A stretch of 64,000 nucleotides of DNA from assembly GCA_021816625.1 (NCBI GenBank), contig JAKAXM010000007.1:1-64000 (forward strand), read 5' to 3'. Origin of the DNA: Pseudomonadota bacterium. GTDB taxonomy: Bacteria > Pseudomonadota > Gammaproteobacteria > Acidiferrobacterales > Acidiferrobacteraceae. The first letter of the stretch is position 1, and the number at the start of each line of letters is the position of its first letter. Of the stretch, positions 46,701 through 54,090 are shown piece by piece. Both the position numbers and the translations under genes were made by a program. Below the pieces are notes generated by a model. That model ran no database searches and was not told the origin of the DNA. It saw only the letters and a program-made list of their open reading frames with translations.

Positions 46701-48963
46701 GCGTGGTCAGCGCGAGAACAAGGAGTACCTGGGGTCGCTCAAACGCGTCTTACATACACTCAAGGGCGGCGCACGGATGTGCGGGGCGATGCGCATGGGC
46801 GACTTGGCCCATGCGACAGAGGAGTTGTTACGGCGTGTCGAGGAGGGCGGCGCCGTAGACGACTCTACCTTCGCCCTTATGGACGCGGCCGCCGAGGGTC
46901 TAGGGGCCCTGTACAAGGCCTTCGTGACCGGCCGCAGTCTGGCCCTGACCCCCGAACATACGCGGCTGCTTGCGGCCTTGCGGGGCGAGACACGCCCGGG
47001 CGAGGGCGGCGCGGTGCCGGTTGGGGCGCCCCCGCGCGCCACCGATGAGCCCCCACGCGATGAGCCAGGCACCGCGGAGGTCGCACTGAAAGCGGCGGGC
47101 GATACGGCGCCTGCGGCCTTGCCCGAGCCGCATGAGGACCTGTTTCAACCCGAGGTGGCGACCCAGGTCCGGGTTCGCACCGCGCTCTTGGACCGCCTCG
47201 TTGCCTATGCCGGCGAGGTCAGTATTGCCCGTTCGCGCATGGAACAGCAGGTCTTTAGCCTGAAAGAGCATCTCGTGGAGCTAAACGGTAATGTGAAACG
47301 CTTCCGCGAACAGGTCCGCGAGCTCGAGATCCAGGCGGAGTCGCAGATCGTGGCGCGCGCCCAGATCGATCAAGGCAATGTGGCGCAAGATTTTGACCCG
47401 CTCGAGTTCGATCGCTATTCGCGTCTCCAGCAGCTATCGCGGGGCTTGACCGAGAATCTGCACGATCTGATTACCCTCCATGGCACCCTGGATGGGGTGG
47501 CAAGCCAGGCCGAGGCCGTGCTCCAGCAGCAGGCACGCGTCAACACCGAGCTCCAAGAGGGCTTGATGCGTACGCGCATGGTGAGCTTTGCCACGCAAGC
47601 CCATCGATTGCGCCAGATCGTCCGGCAGACGTCGCGGGAACTCAATAAGCGGGCCGAACTGATCCTCGCGGCGGCCGATGTCGAACTCGATAGGCACCTG
47701 CTGGAGCGCATGATCGGTCCCTTTGAGCACATGATCCGCAACGCCATCGATCACGGTCTAGAGCCGGTGGCCGAGCGTGAGCGTCTGGGCAAGCCGGCCA
47801 CCGGCAGCATCACGATCCAGGCCGCCCACGAAAGCGGTGAGATCGTGATCCGCGTGTCGGATGACGGTGCCGGTCTCAATATCGATCGCATACGCGCCAA
47901 GGCCATAGAGCGCCGGCTCGTCCCGACCGCCGCCTTATTGAGCGATGAGCAGGTCATGCAGTTCATATTGTTGCCCGGGTTTTCGACGGCAGCGAAGGTG
48001 ACTCATCTGTCCGGACGGGGCGTCGGCATGGATGTGGTTCATAGCGAGGTCAAAAAGCTCGGCGGCGCGATCACGGTGGACACCAAGCCTGGCCGCGGCA
48101 CGACCTTCGTGATCCGTCTGCCGTTGACTCTGTCCATCACACAGGCCCTCATGGTGAGCTGCGGCGACCAGATGTTCGCGGTGCCGCTCGCGGCCATCGT
48201 TAACATCGTCGAGGCGCCCGGAGGGGCGATCGCCGATGCCTTGCGCCAGCCGAAACCCATTCTGCGTTACGGCGGCAAGGACTATCCCTTCATGGATCTC
48301 GGGGCGCGATTAGGCATTACCCGAGCAGGCGATGTGCCACGCAAACTGCCTGTGTTGTTGCTGCGGCTCGATGCCCGGGAGGTGGCGGTGGCCGTTGATG
48401 GACTGTCGGGGACGCGCGAGGTGGTCGTAAAGTCCCTGGGGCCCCAGTTGAGCGAGATCCGCGGCCTATTTGGCGCCACCATCTTAGGTGACGGCCGCGT
48501 GTTGCTGATCCTCGATATCCCGGCCTTGTGGGCGGAAGACGAGGGGCTGCGGGTAGTGCCCATGACCCCCGAGGCCCCGGCGGCGGCGCGACCCCATGTC
48601 CTCGTGGTCGACGATTCCCTCACCGTGCGCAAGGTGACGACACGCTTCCTGCAGAAACAGGGGTTCGACACGGCGGCCGCCAAGGATGGCATAGAGGCCC
48701 TCGAGCATCTGCGCGAACGAATACCCGACGTCATGCTGGTCGATATCGAGATGCCGCGCATGGACGGTTACGAACTCACCGCGCGCGTCCGCGACGACGT
48801 CCGTCTGCGGCATATCCCGATCATCATGATCACGTCGCGCTCCGGCCATAAGCACCGCGAGCGGGCCTTGAGCCTGGGTGTCGACACCTATCTCGGCAAG
48901 CCCTATCAGGAAGAGGATTTGCGCAAAGAGATCAGCGCGCTCTTGCGCCGGGGTCACGCATGA
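43720..48963 (+). CDS. chpA: ChpA, hybrid CheA-type kinase of twitching motility
   Basis: A 1747-aa protein starting at ATG 43720 (MVTESSVDLG); the track start 50 codons earlier lies within pilJ in another frame. The N-terminal ~580 aa are helical, Hpt-like but without the phospho-histidine motif. Three Hpt domains with H-T-x-K/Q-G follow: FHTLKGSGRM near 635, VHTMQGSARS near 813 and LHTLKGGARM near 1011. Next come the dimerisation region, an ATPase with HMIRNAIDHGLE near 1340 and VSDDGAGLN, and a CheW domain. A C-terminal receiver has VDIEMPRMDG near 1674. It is shorter than Pseudomonas ChpA (about 2470 aa, eight phosphotransfer-like domains). Confidence 0.95.
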   Translation: MVTESSVDLGTLGWVKDEIDETLRQARLALEAFVEQRADEAKLRLCGTYLHQVSGTLTMVELDALAELVGEAEASVQALLVGTEAPREEVLEPLARALLLLPDIVDRVQVRGLGDGQDLLRLANELRAGRGLAPLPAQTFFVVDYSVRPPDATARDDAGFVAAFRQQRRVFQAALLAWLKGLRAPDDMTMADLLQDWRLRVAFMPVAQCLWVGEAFLRHILGATAAGADDKKLVSRLDQLLKRFADGQDKGGVRTQCERLTRDMLFVLRGAADTDEVVAAVAAAFGLGRGEEEPSGPSIAALRSIASALSQEIAQGQALLSRCFDSSQSGTAADGELVDLLDKMAKTFLALNIEPLKELVGEAANVCRAVGEGRLAKSGAVAMALAQALLQIETAARDIPYGVAGWQAGVEDQRRTLVNLSVAPDTTGMEVSEAPLSVQDRRQLIGAVGAEILANLAQIEERFIAFAASPWDHGGLSGVAALAGQVEAALQVLEEGVAAGLAGILFQALQGFAEGRLRPEGAAAEALAAAVAGLEAHVNGLKRGRPLAPSEIDALGAGLRAALAAAPSSAEPAPAGSPAAAPEPCSSAHPPIDPEILPVFLEDAHQAIAQLDEALPAWQADGADETAIGLARRAFHTLKGSGRMVEAGEIAELCYDAETLLNKVRARELGTLPATVSWIGQAAQAVRDWVQAIESGRPLPEMMAIRQALQTLSAGGELSAAPPPEARRAPAIGEGEVLVLATPAPAAEVDAVVAPIPGAEDGARHDPDASLLAHDPLLRDIFVNETRDHLAVLRDVFATGAEAPVSAPLLRAVHTMQGSARSVSLVAMAEACAGIEHYLQRRELNQEPVGAEGVQLLTDLARETEGLLEALVSGVAGGDFSGLALRLAAIAHEDLPAPELTWWQKNSAMQESARIGTEAEASAAAEDPAAVPEERVPAAAVFVPHEEAQGPEIPAPAALGAGETPETIDPELRDIFQDEARDLLESFEAALADWRGQRENKEYLGSLKRVLHTLKGGARMCGAMRMGDLAHATEELLRRVEEGGAVDDSTFALMDAAAEGLGALYKAFVTGRSLALTPEHTRLLAALRGETRPGEGGAVPVGAPPRATDEPPRDEPGTAEVALKAAGDTAPAALPEPHEDLFQPEVATQVRVRTALLDRLVAYAGEVSIARSRMEQQVFSLKEHLVELNGNVKRFREQVRELEIQAESQIVARAQIDQGNVAQDFDPLEFDRYSRLQQLSRGLTENLHDLITLHGTLDGVASQAEAVLQQQARVNTELQEGLMRTRMVSFATQAHRLRQIVRQTSRELNKRAELILAAADVELDRHLLERMIGPFEHMIRNAIDHGLEPVAERERLGKPATGSITIQAAHESGEIVIRVSDDGAGLNIDRIRAKAIERRLVPTAALLSDEQVMQFILLPGFSTAAKVTHLSGRGVGMDVVHSEVKKLGGAITVDTKPGRGTTFVIRLPLTLSITQALMVSCGDQMFAVPLAAIVNIVEAPGGAIADALRQPKPILRYGGKDYPFMDLGARLGITRAGDVPRKLPVLLLRLDAREVAVAVDGLSGTREVVVKSLGPQLSEIRGLFGATILGDGRVLLILDIPALWAEDEGLRVVPMTPEAPAAARPHVLVVDDSLTVRKVTTRFLQKQGFDTAAAKDGIEALEHLRERIPDVMLVDIEMPRMDGYELTARVRDDVRLRHIPIIMITSRSGHKHRERALSLGVDTYLGKPYQEEDLRKEISALLRRGHA

Positions 48964-49415
48964 CGGCTGTGCGGCATTACCTCGAGTTGCGTTTTGCGGG
49001 CGGCGTCTTTCTTATGCCGAATCTGCCGGATCTGCTCGTCGAGCCGCGCGAGAACATGTTAGTCGAGATCCGCGGGCGTGCCGCGGCGGTCCGCAGCGTG
49101 CAGTCGGTGACCTGGCGCGCCTACGCCCTCGGCCCGGACTGGGCCCCCGTGACCGACAGTCCCTGGACGCGCGCCGTATTCCTGGGCGCACCGGGCCGCC
49201 GGCCGGTGGGTTTGTTGGTCGAGGACCTAAAGCTGCTCGCCGCCGATGGTCTGCGCATCGAGCCCTTCACCCCTTTGGGGCCGGCGCCGGTGAGCGGTCA
49301 GCACCTATTCAAGGCGGCGGCGATGAGGACGGGGGCGCTGACCCTGGTCCTCGATCCTGACGCCCTGGCGTCTTATTTGCGCGCACAGGAGGACATCCAT
49401 GGCCCTGGCCGCTGA
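48960..49415 (+). CDS. CheW-like small protein downstream of chpA
   Basis: A 151-aa protein whose ATG overlaps the chpA stop as ATGA. The second half, VGLLVEDLKLLAADGLRIEPF...GALTLVLDPDALASYL, has the layout of the C-terminal half of CheW. The first half is divergent. There is no signal peptide. It is coupled to chpA and overlaps the next gene, so it is probably an extra adaptor in the Pil-Chp array. Recognition is by pattern only. Confidence 0.6.
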   Translation: MTAVRHYLELRFAGGVFLMPNLPDLLVEPRENMLVEIRGRAAAVRSVQSVTWRAYALGPDWAPVTDSPWTRAVFLGAPGRRPVGLLVEDLKLLAADGLRIEPFTPLGPAPVSGQHLFKAAAMRTGALTLVLDPDALASYLRAQEDIHGPGR

Positions 49416-49890
49416 TCGTATCCACGGCCTCTTATTACCGGTGGCCGACCGCTACCTTCTGGTGCCGAGCGCGCTCGTGGCCGAGATCGGCCTGCCCGAT
49501 ACGCTGACCCCTTTACCGCTCGCCCCGCCCTGGCTATTAGGGGTCATGAATTGGCGGTCGCGTCCGGTGCCCGTGTGTGACCTCGGCCGTTTTTGGGGCC
49601 CTCCGGTGGTGCCGGGACCCAAATCGCGGGCGGTCGTGTTTTATCCGCTCCCGGGGCGCGGGCCCGCCGAGTTTTTCGCCATCCTGACCAATGCGGAGCC
49701 GCAATCCCGCACCATAGACTCGCCGGCTGTGCTTTTGACGGATGAAGACGCGGTTCATCCCCATCTCGCGGTATCCCTGGATCTCGACGGCAAGCGCGTG
49801 GGCATCCCCGATCTCGTGAGCTTGAGCGAGCTTTTCTATGATCCCGTCGCGTCCCCCGACGGGGGATCGCTGGACCTCGTGCCGGCCTAG
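49399..49890 (+). CDS. ChpC-like CheW-domain protein
   Basis: A 163-aa protein starting at ATG 49399, overlapping the previous gene by 17 nt. IHGLLLPVADRYLLVPSALVAEIG and PPWLLGVMNWRSRPVPVCDLGRFWG are CheW signatures; the usual G-x-x-N-x-R-G reads GVMNWRSR. It resembles ChpC, which couples additional receptors to the Pil-Chp kinase. Its stop overlaps the convergent bioA stop by 4 nt. Confidence 0.78.
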   Translation: MALAADRIHGLLLPVADRYLLVPSALVAEIGLPDTLTPLPLAPPWLLGVMNWRSRPVPVCDLGRFWGPPVVPGPKSRAVVFYPLPGRGPAEFFAILTNAEPQSRTIDSPAVLLTDEDAVHPHLAVSLDLDGKRVGIPDLVSLSELFYDPVASPDGGSLDLVPA

Positions 49891-51239
49891 GCGTCGGCCG
49901 TCGCGACGTCGATGCCGGCCGCCAGGACCTTCACGAGCGCGTCGATCTCGTCTTCGCGGATGACGTAGGGGGGCATAAGGTAGAGGGTGTCGCCCAAGGG
50001 TCGCAAGAGCGCTTCATGCTCGAGCCCATGACGGTAGACGCGGAGACCCCGGCGTTCCCCGGCCGGGTAGGCACGTCCGGCGGCCTTGTCGGCGACGAGA
50101 TCGAGGGCCGCGATCATGCCGGTCTGACGGATACCCGTCACATGCGGGTGGTCGCGTAGGGTAGCGAGCGCCTCACCCATGGTGGCTGCGAGTCCACGAT
50201 TGACGGCCAGCGCATCGGTTTGGATAAAGATATCGAGCGTTGCGAGTGCCGCTGCGCACGCGAGCGCATTGCCGGTGTAGCTATGGGAGTGCAAGAAGGC
50301 CTTTCCGGTCCCGTAGTCGTCATAAAAGGCCGCATAGACGGCCTCCGTGGTAAGACATACCGACAGCGGCAGATAGCCTCCCGTCAAGCCCTTGCCGAGT
50401 AACAGGAAGTCGGGCGTGATCTTCGCCTGCTCGCAGGCAAAGAGCGTGCCGGTGCGGCCGAAGCCCACTGCGATCTCGTCTGCGATCAGATGCACGCCAT
50501 ACTCGTCACAGAGCGCCCGCAGGCCTTGTAGGTAACTCGGGTCGTGCATGCGCATGCCCCCAGCGCATTGCACGAGCGGTTCCACGATGATGGCGCACAG
50601 ACGCTCATGGTGGCGGGCCAGTATGTCCGCGAGTCCGGACAGTGCGGCGGCGGCGCTCTCTTTGGCCGTGGTGCCGGGCGCCGCCGCGCGCGGATCGGGT
50701 GAGGGTGCGACATGGGTCGTAAACAAGAGTGGCGCATAGGCGTCCTTATAGAGCCCTACATCGCTTACCGATAGTGCCCCTACGGTCTCGCCGTGGTAGG
50801 AGTGCGCGATGGTGACGAAATCGGTCTTGTGCGCCTTGCCGATGTTGCGCCAATAGTGAAGGCTCATCTTCAGCGCGATCTCGACTGCCGAAGACCCGTT
50901 GTCGCCAAAGAAACAGCGCGTAAGCCCCGGCGGCGCAAGCCTTACCAAGGACTCGCATAGGCTGATGGCCGGCTCATGGGTAAAGCCTGCCAGCAACACA
51001 TGTTCCATGTTTCCGAGCTGCTGGCGGACGGCTTCGTTGATGGCCGGATGGCTGTGGCCGAAGAGATTGACCCACCAGGAACTGATGGCGTCGAGGTAGC
51101 GGCGTCCCTCGAAGTCCTCAAGCCATACGCCCTGCGCGCGGCGTATCGGTATCAAGGGGACGGTCAGGTGGTCGTGCATCTGGGTGCAGGGGTGCCAGAG
51201 CACCTTGAGGTCGCGTTCGACTAAGGGACCGTTCGGCAT
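49887..51239 (-). CDS. bioA: Adenosylmethionine-8-amino-7-oxononanoate aminotransferase
   Basis: A 450-aa class III aminotransferase. It begins VLWHPCTQMHDHLTVPLIPIRRAQG, with YLDAISSWWVNLFGHSHP near 50, the typical BioA substrate segment. The PLP lysine is in LLLGKGLTGGYLPLS near 285, and LIADEIAVGFGRTG near 255 binds PLP. It makes 7,8-diaminopelargonate in biotin synthesis. No other bio gene is in the window. Confidence 0.95.
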   Translation of the reverse strand: MPNGPLVERDLKVLWHPCTQMHDHLTVPLIPIRRAQGVWLEDFEGRRYLDAISSWWVNLFGHSHPAINEAVRQQLGNMEHVLLAGFTHEPAISLCESLVRLAPPGLTRCFFGDNGSSAVEIALKMSLHYWRNIGKAHKTDFVTIAHSYHGETVGALSVSDVGLYKDAYAPLLFTTHVAPSPDPRAAAPGTTAKESAAAALSGLADILARHHERLCAIIVEPLVQCAGGMRMHDPSYLQGLRALCDEYGVHLIADEIAVGFGRTGTLFACEQAKITPDFLLLGKGLTGGYLPLSVCLTTEAVYAAFYDDYGTGKAFLHSHSYTGNALACAAALATLDIFIQTDALAVNRGLAATMGEALATLRDHPHVTGIRQTGMIAALDLVADKAAGRAYPAGERRGLRVYRHGLEHEALLRPLGDTLYLMPPYVIREDEIDALVKVLAAGIDVATADA

Positions 51240-51454
51240 GGGGACAGTCTCACCGGTTCGTGGGCGGGGCGCTGCGCGGGCTGTGTGCCGCGCGCCTTAC
51301 AGGCGCTACCCGGCAGGCCCTATCATAACCGCGTGCCGACTGTGCACCAAACCGCGGCGGGCGCAGGCCGCCGCCCTCGGGCTGCGGCCGAGAATCCTCG
51401 TGCCCTCTGCGACTTACGTCCCGGGGCAGGTGTAGACAGGGGTCGATCAAGGTG

Positions 51455-51463
51455 TGCCATAAT
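51455..51463 (+). promoter_or_regulatory. Extended -10 promoter candidate
   Basis: TGC-CATAAT is an extended -10 element 35 bp before the redoxin ATG. An imperfect -35 (TAGACA) sits 19 bp upstream. Confidence 0.4.
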
Positions 51464-51497
51464 GCACCCCCCTGGTATGGCTAGGTGACGAGGCGGT

Positions 51498-52052
51498 ATG
51501 GTGAGTACGCAAACCCCAGTCTGCGATTTCGGGCGACCGGTCGTGGATTTCAGGCTGCCTGCCACCGACGGCAGGACGCTTGCGGTCGCCGATGTGCGGG
51601 GCCCACGCGGCCTGCTGGTCATGTTCATTTGCAACCATTGCCCCTACGTGAAGGCCATTCGCGATCGTTTGATCCGGGACGTCGCGCAACTGCAGGATCA
51701 CGGGATTGGGGCCTGCGCGATTATGTCGAATGATCCGACCGACTACCCCGAGGATTCGTTTGCGAACATGCAGCGGATCGCGCAGGAGTACAAATTCCCC
51801 TTCCCCTATCTGTTTGACGAGACACAAGAGGTCGCGCGGCGTTTCGGCGCGGTGTGCACCCCCGATTTCTTTGGCTATAACGCCGACCTGAGGCTCCAGT
51901 ACCGTGGTCGCCTCGACGCGAGCCGCAAGGAGCCGGCCCCGGATGCCCGGCGCGATCTTTTTGAGGCCATGGTCCAGGTCGCGCGGACCGGCGAAGGCCC
52001 GCGCGACCAGATCCCGAGTATCGGGTGTTCCATCAAGTGGAAAGAGGCCTAG
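51498..52052 (+). CDS. Redoxin/AhpC-TSA-like thioredoxin-family protein
   Basis: A 184-aa cytosolic protein. FRLPATDGRTLAVADVRG begins the fold, and MFICNHCPYVKAIRDRL near residue 50 holds the C-N-H-C active site of a widespread alkyl-hydroperoxide-reductase-like group. A further cysteine in AVCTPDFFGYN and GCSIKW at the end may matter. It may be a thiol peroxidase or a reductant, but the partner is unknown. It lies 6 nt before the inositol-phosphatase-like gene and is co-transcribed with it. Confidence 0.85.
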   Translation: MVSTQTPVCDFGRPVVDFRLPATDGRTLAVADVRGPRGLLVMFICNHCPYVKAIRDRLIRDVAQLQDHGIGACAIMSNDPTDYPEDSFANMQRIAQEYKFPFPYLFDETQEVARRFGAVCTPDFFGYNADLRLQYRGRLDASRKEPAPDARRDLFEAMVQVARTGEGPRDQIPSIGCSIKWKEA

Positions 52053-52058
52053 GGCGCG

Positions 52059-52871
52059 ATGGCCTGCCCCGATCCCTGTACTCCGGCCGGCCTGGCGCTG
52101 CTCGAGGACATGGTGCGCGGGGTCGCAGAGCGCGAGATCATGCCGCGCTTTGGAGTCAGCGGGTCGCACGTCAAGGATGACGGCAGTCTCGTGACCGCCG
52201 CCGACACGGCGGTGCAGGAGGCGCTTCTGGCGCAGCTGAAGGTGTTGTGGCCGGACCTTACCCTAATGGGCGAGGAGATGGGGGAGGCCGAACAGTATGC
52301 CTCGCTGGGGTCGGGACACGGGACCTGGTGCCTCGACCCGCTGGATGGGACGACGAATTTCGTAAACGGCCTGCCGTTCTTTGCCGTCTCCTTGGCCCTG
52401 CTCCAAGGGGGCGAGCCGGTGGTCGGCCTCGTGTATGATCCCTCACGCCGCGAATGTTTCAGTGCGCTGGCGCGCCACGGGGCCTGGCTGAACGGCACCC
52501 CCCTGCAGCGCCCGGCCCGGATCCCGGCCCTGCGCCGGTGCGTCGCTTTGGTGGATTTCAAGCGCTTGCGCGGCCGGCTCCCGGGACGGCTGGGCGTCGA
52601 TCCGCCTTACGGGTCCCAGCGCAGCTACGGCTCCTGCGCCCTAGATTGGTGTTGGATCGCGGCCGGTCGCGCCCATCTCTATCTGCACGGTGGCCAGAAG
52701 CTGTGGGATTATGCGGCCGGCAGCCTGATCCTGCGCGAGGCCGGGGGCATCGCCCGGACCCTGGAGGGTGACTTCCTGACCTACGAACGCCTAGGCCCCT
52801 CGTCGGCGGTCGCCGCCCTCACAGACGATCTCTACGAGGCGTGGCAGGCGTGGATCGTTCACAATGCCTAA
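52059..52871 (+). CDS. Inositol-monophosphatase-family phosphatase (HisN/IMPase/FBPase-like)
   Basis: A 270-aa Mg-dependent phosphatase with GEEMGEAEQ near 73, the metal motif WCLDPLDGTTNFVNGLPFF near 90 and KLWDYAAGSLILREAGG near 215. Family members hydrolyse histidinol phosphate, inositol phosphate, PAP or fructose-1,6-bisphosphate. Standing just before the Calvin genes, an FBPase role is worth testing, while 3'(2'),5'-bisphosphate removal would fit sulfur metabolism. A terminator separates it from prk. Confidence 0.85.
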   Translation: MACPDPCTPAGLALLEDMVRGVAEREIMPRFGVSGSHVKDDGSLVTAADTAVQEALLAQLKVLWPDLTLMGEEMGEAEQYASLGSGHGTWCLDPLDGTTNFVNGLPFFAVSLALLQGGEPVVGLVYDPSRRECFSALARHGAWLNGTPLQRPARIPALRRCVALVDFKRLRGRLPGRLGVDPPYGSQRSYGSCALDWCWIAAGRAHLYLHGGQKLWDYAAGSLILREAGGIARTLEGDFLTYERLGPSSAVAALTDDLYEAWQAWIVHNA

Positions 52872-52981
52872 AGGCCCCTGGGCGGGCAGCTATTGCCGAA
52901 GGGGGCCAGGTGAGGGAAAATACGCGGCTCTTGACTGCGGTTGGGTTCGGCGACCTAGCCTAGGTCTCAGTCGGTCGTCGG

Positions 52982-53018
52982 TCCCTTTGGTGAGATACGG
53001 GTCGCCAAAGGGATTTTT
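52982..53018 (+). terminator. Intrinsic terminator upstream of prk
   Basis: TCCCTTTGG and CCAAAGGGA form a perfect 9-bp stem around a 14-nt loop, followed by TTTTTG. It lies 110 bp after the phosphatase gene and isolates the prk operon; an attenuator role is possible. Confidence 0.7.
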
Positions 53019-53136
53019 GTTGCCGGTTGGCGGTGTCCCGGGCGGCAGGACTAAAACGCTTTTTCAATGATGGGTGGGGCGGGCGGCCGGGGCGCACGAG
53101 CGTTCTGCCGCTTAAACCTGATCGAGGAGCAGTGAG

Positions 53137-54063
53137 ATGCAAAAGAGACCGATCCTGTTGGGGATCGTCGGTGATTCGGCGGCCGGAAAGACCACCATTA
53201 CGAGCGGTATCGCGAAGGTCATTGGAGAAGAGCGATGCACGGTGATCTGCACGGACGATTACCACAAGTATAACCGCGTGCAACGGGCGGAGAAGGGGCT
53301 TACGGCCCTGCACCCCGACTGCAATTACATGGACATCATCGAGCAGCACCTGAACCTGCTCAAGGACGGCAAGCCCATCCTAAAGCCCCACTATAACCAC
53401 TCCACGGGTGACTTCGATCCCCCGTCCTACGTGGAAGCCAAGGATTTCATCATAGTCGAGGGGCTCCTCGGTTTCTCGACCAAGGCTATGCGGGACGCGT
53501 ATGATGTCAAACTTTATCTCGCGCCGCCGGAGGATCTGCGTTTTCGGTGGAAGATGAAGCGCGATACCCAAAAGCGCGGCCATACGGCCGAGGCCGTCAT
53601 GAAGGAAATGAAGCTGCGCGAGCCGGACTCGGAGGCCTTTATTCGGCCGCAGCGCAAGTGGGCCGACATGGTCATCTGTTTCTGGCCGCCGTCCACGGAC
53701 AAGGAAGAGACCGGCAGCCGCCTGAACGCGTCTTTGGTCCTGCGCCCGACCCTGCCGCACCCGGATCTCTCCGACGTCTTGGAAGAGGGGGGGAGCAACG
53801 GCATTCATATGGAGCTAGATCGCGATATGGGCTTGCCCGTGGATCGCCTCGAGATCGATGGCAATATCTCGGACGAAAAGGCCAAGCGCCTGCAAGATCT
53901 GCTCTGGCGGCATATCCCGGGCGAACATCACCATCTGCGTAACGATGGGATCGGCGACATCACCGGCACGACGGGCGAGAAACTACGGTCTCATCCGCTG
54001 GCCTTGACGCAGTTATTGGTCGCTTATCATTTGCTGAAGGCAGCGTCCGGTCACTACCAGTAG
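53137..54063 (+). CDS. prk: Phosphoribulokinase
   Basis: A 308-aa kinase with P-loop GIVGDSAAGKTT (9-20), ICTDDYHKYN near 37 and FIIVEGLLGFST near 107. Length and sequence follow the cyanobacterial/plant-type (class II) PRK rather than the 290-aa Rhodobacter type. Of the two regulatory cysteines in chloroplast PRK, the second is present (C38), but the first (Cys16) is Ala16. It makes ribulose-1,5-bisphosphate for RuBisCO, which is not in this window. GAGGAG precedes the ATG, and tkt follows 27 nt later. Confidence 0.96.
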   Translation: MQKRPILLGIVGDSAAGKTTITSGIAKVIGEERCTVICTDDYHKYNRVQRAEKGLTALHPDCNYMDIIEQHLNLLKDGKPILKPHYNHSTGDFDPPSYVEAKDFIIVEGLLGFSTKAMRDAYDVKLYLAPPEDLRFRWKMKRDTQKRGHTAEAVMKEMKLREPDSEAFIRPQRKWADMVICFWPPSTDKEETGSRLNASLVLRPTLPHPDLSDVLEEGGSNGIHMELDRDMGLPVDRLEIDGNISDEKAKRLQDLLWRHIPGEHHHLRNDGIGDITGTTGEKLRSHPLALTQLLVAYHLLKAASGHYQ

Positions 54064-54090
54064 ACTTAAAGCCTTTTTTGAGGATCGATC

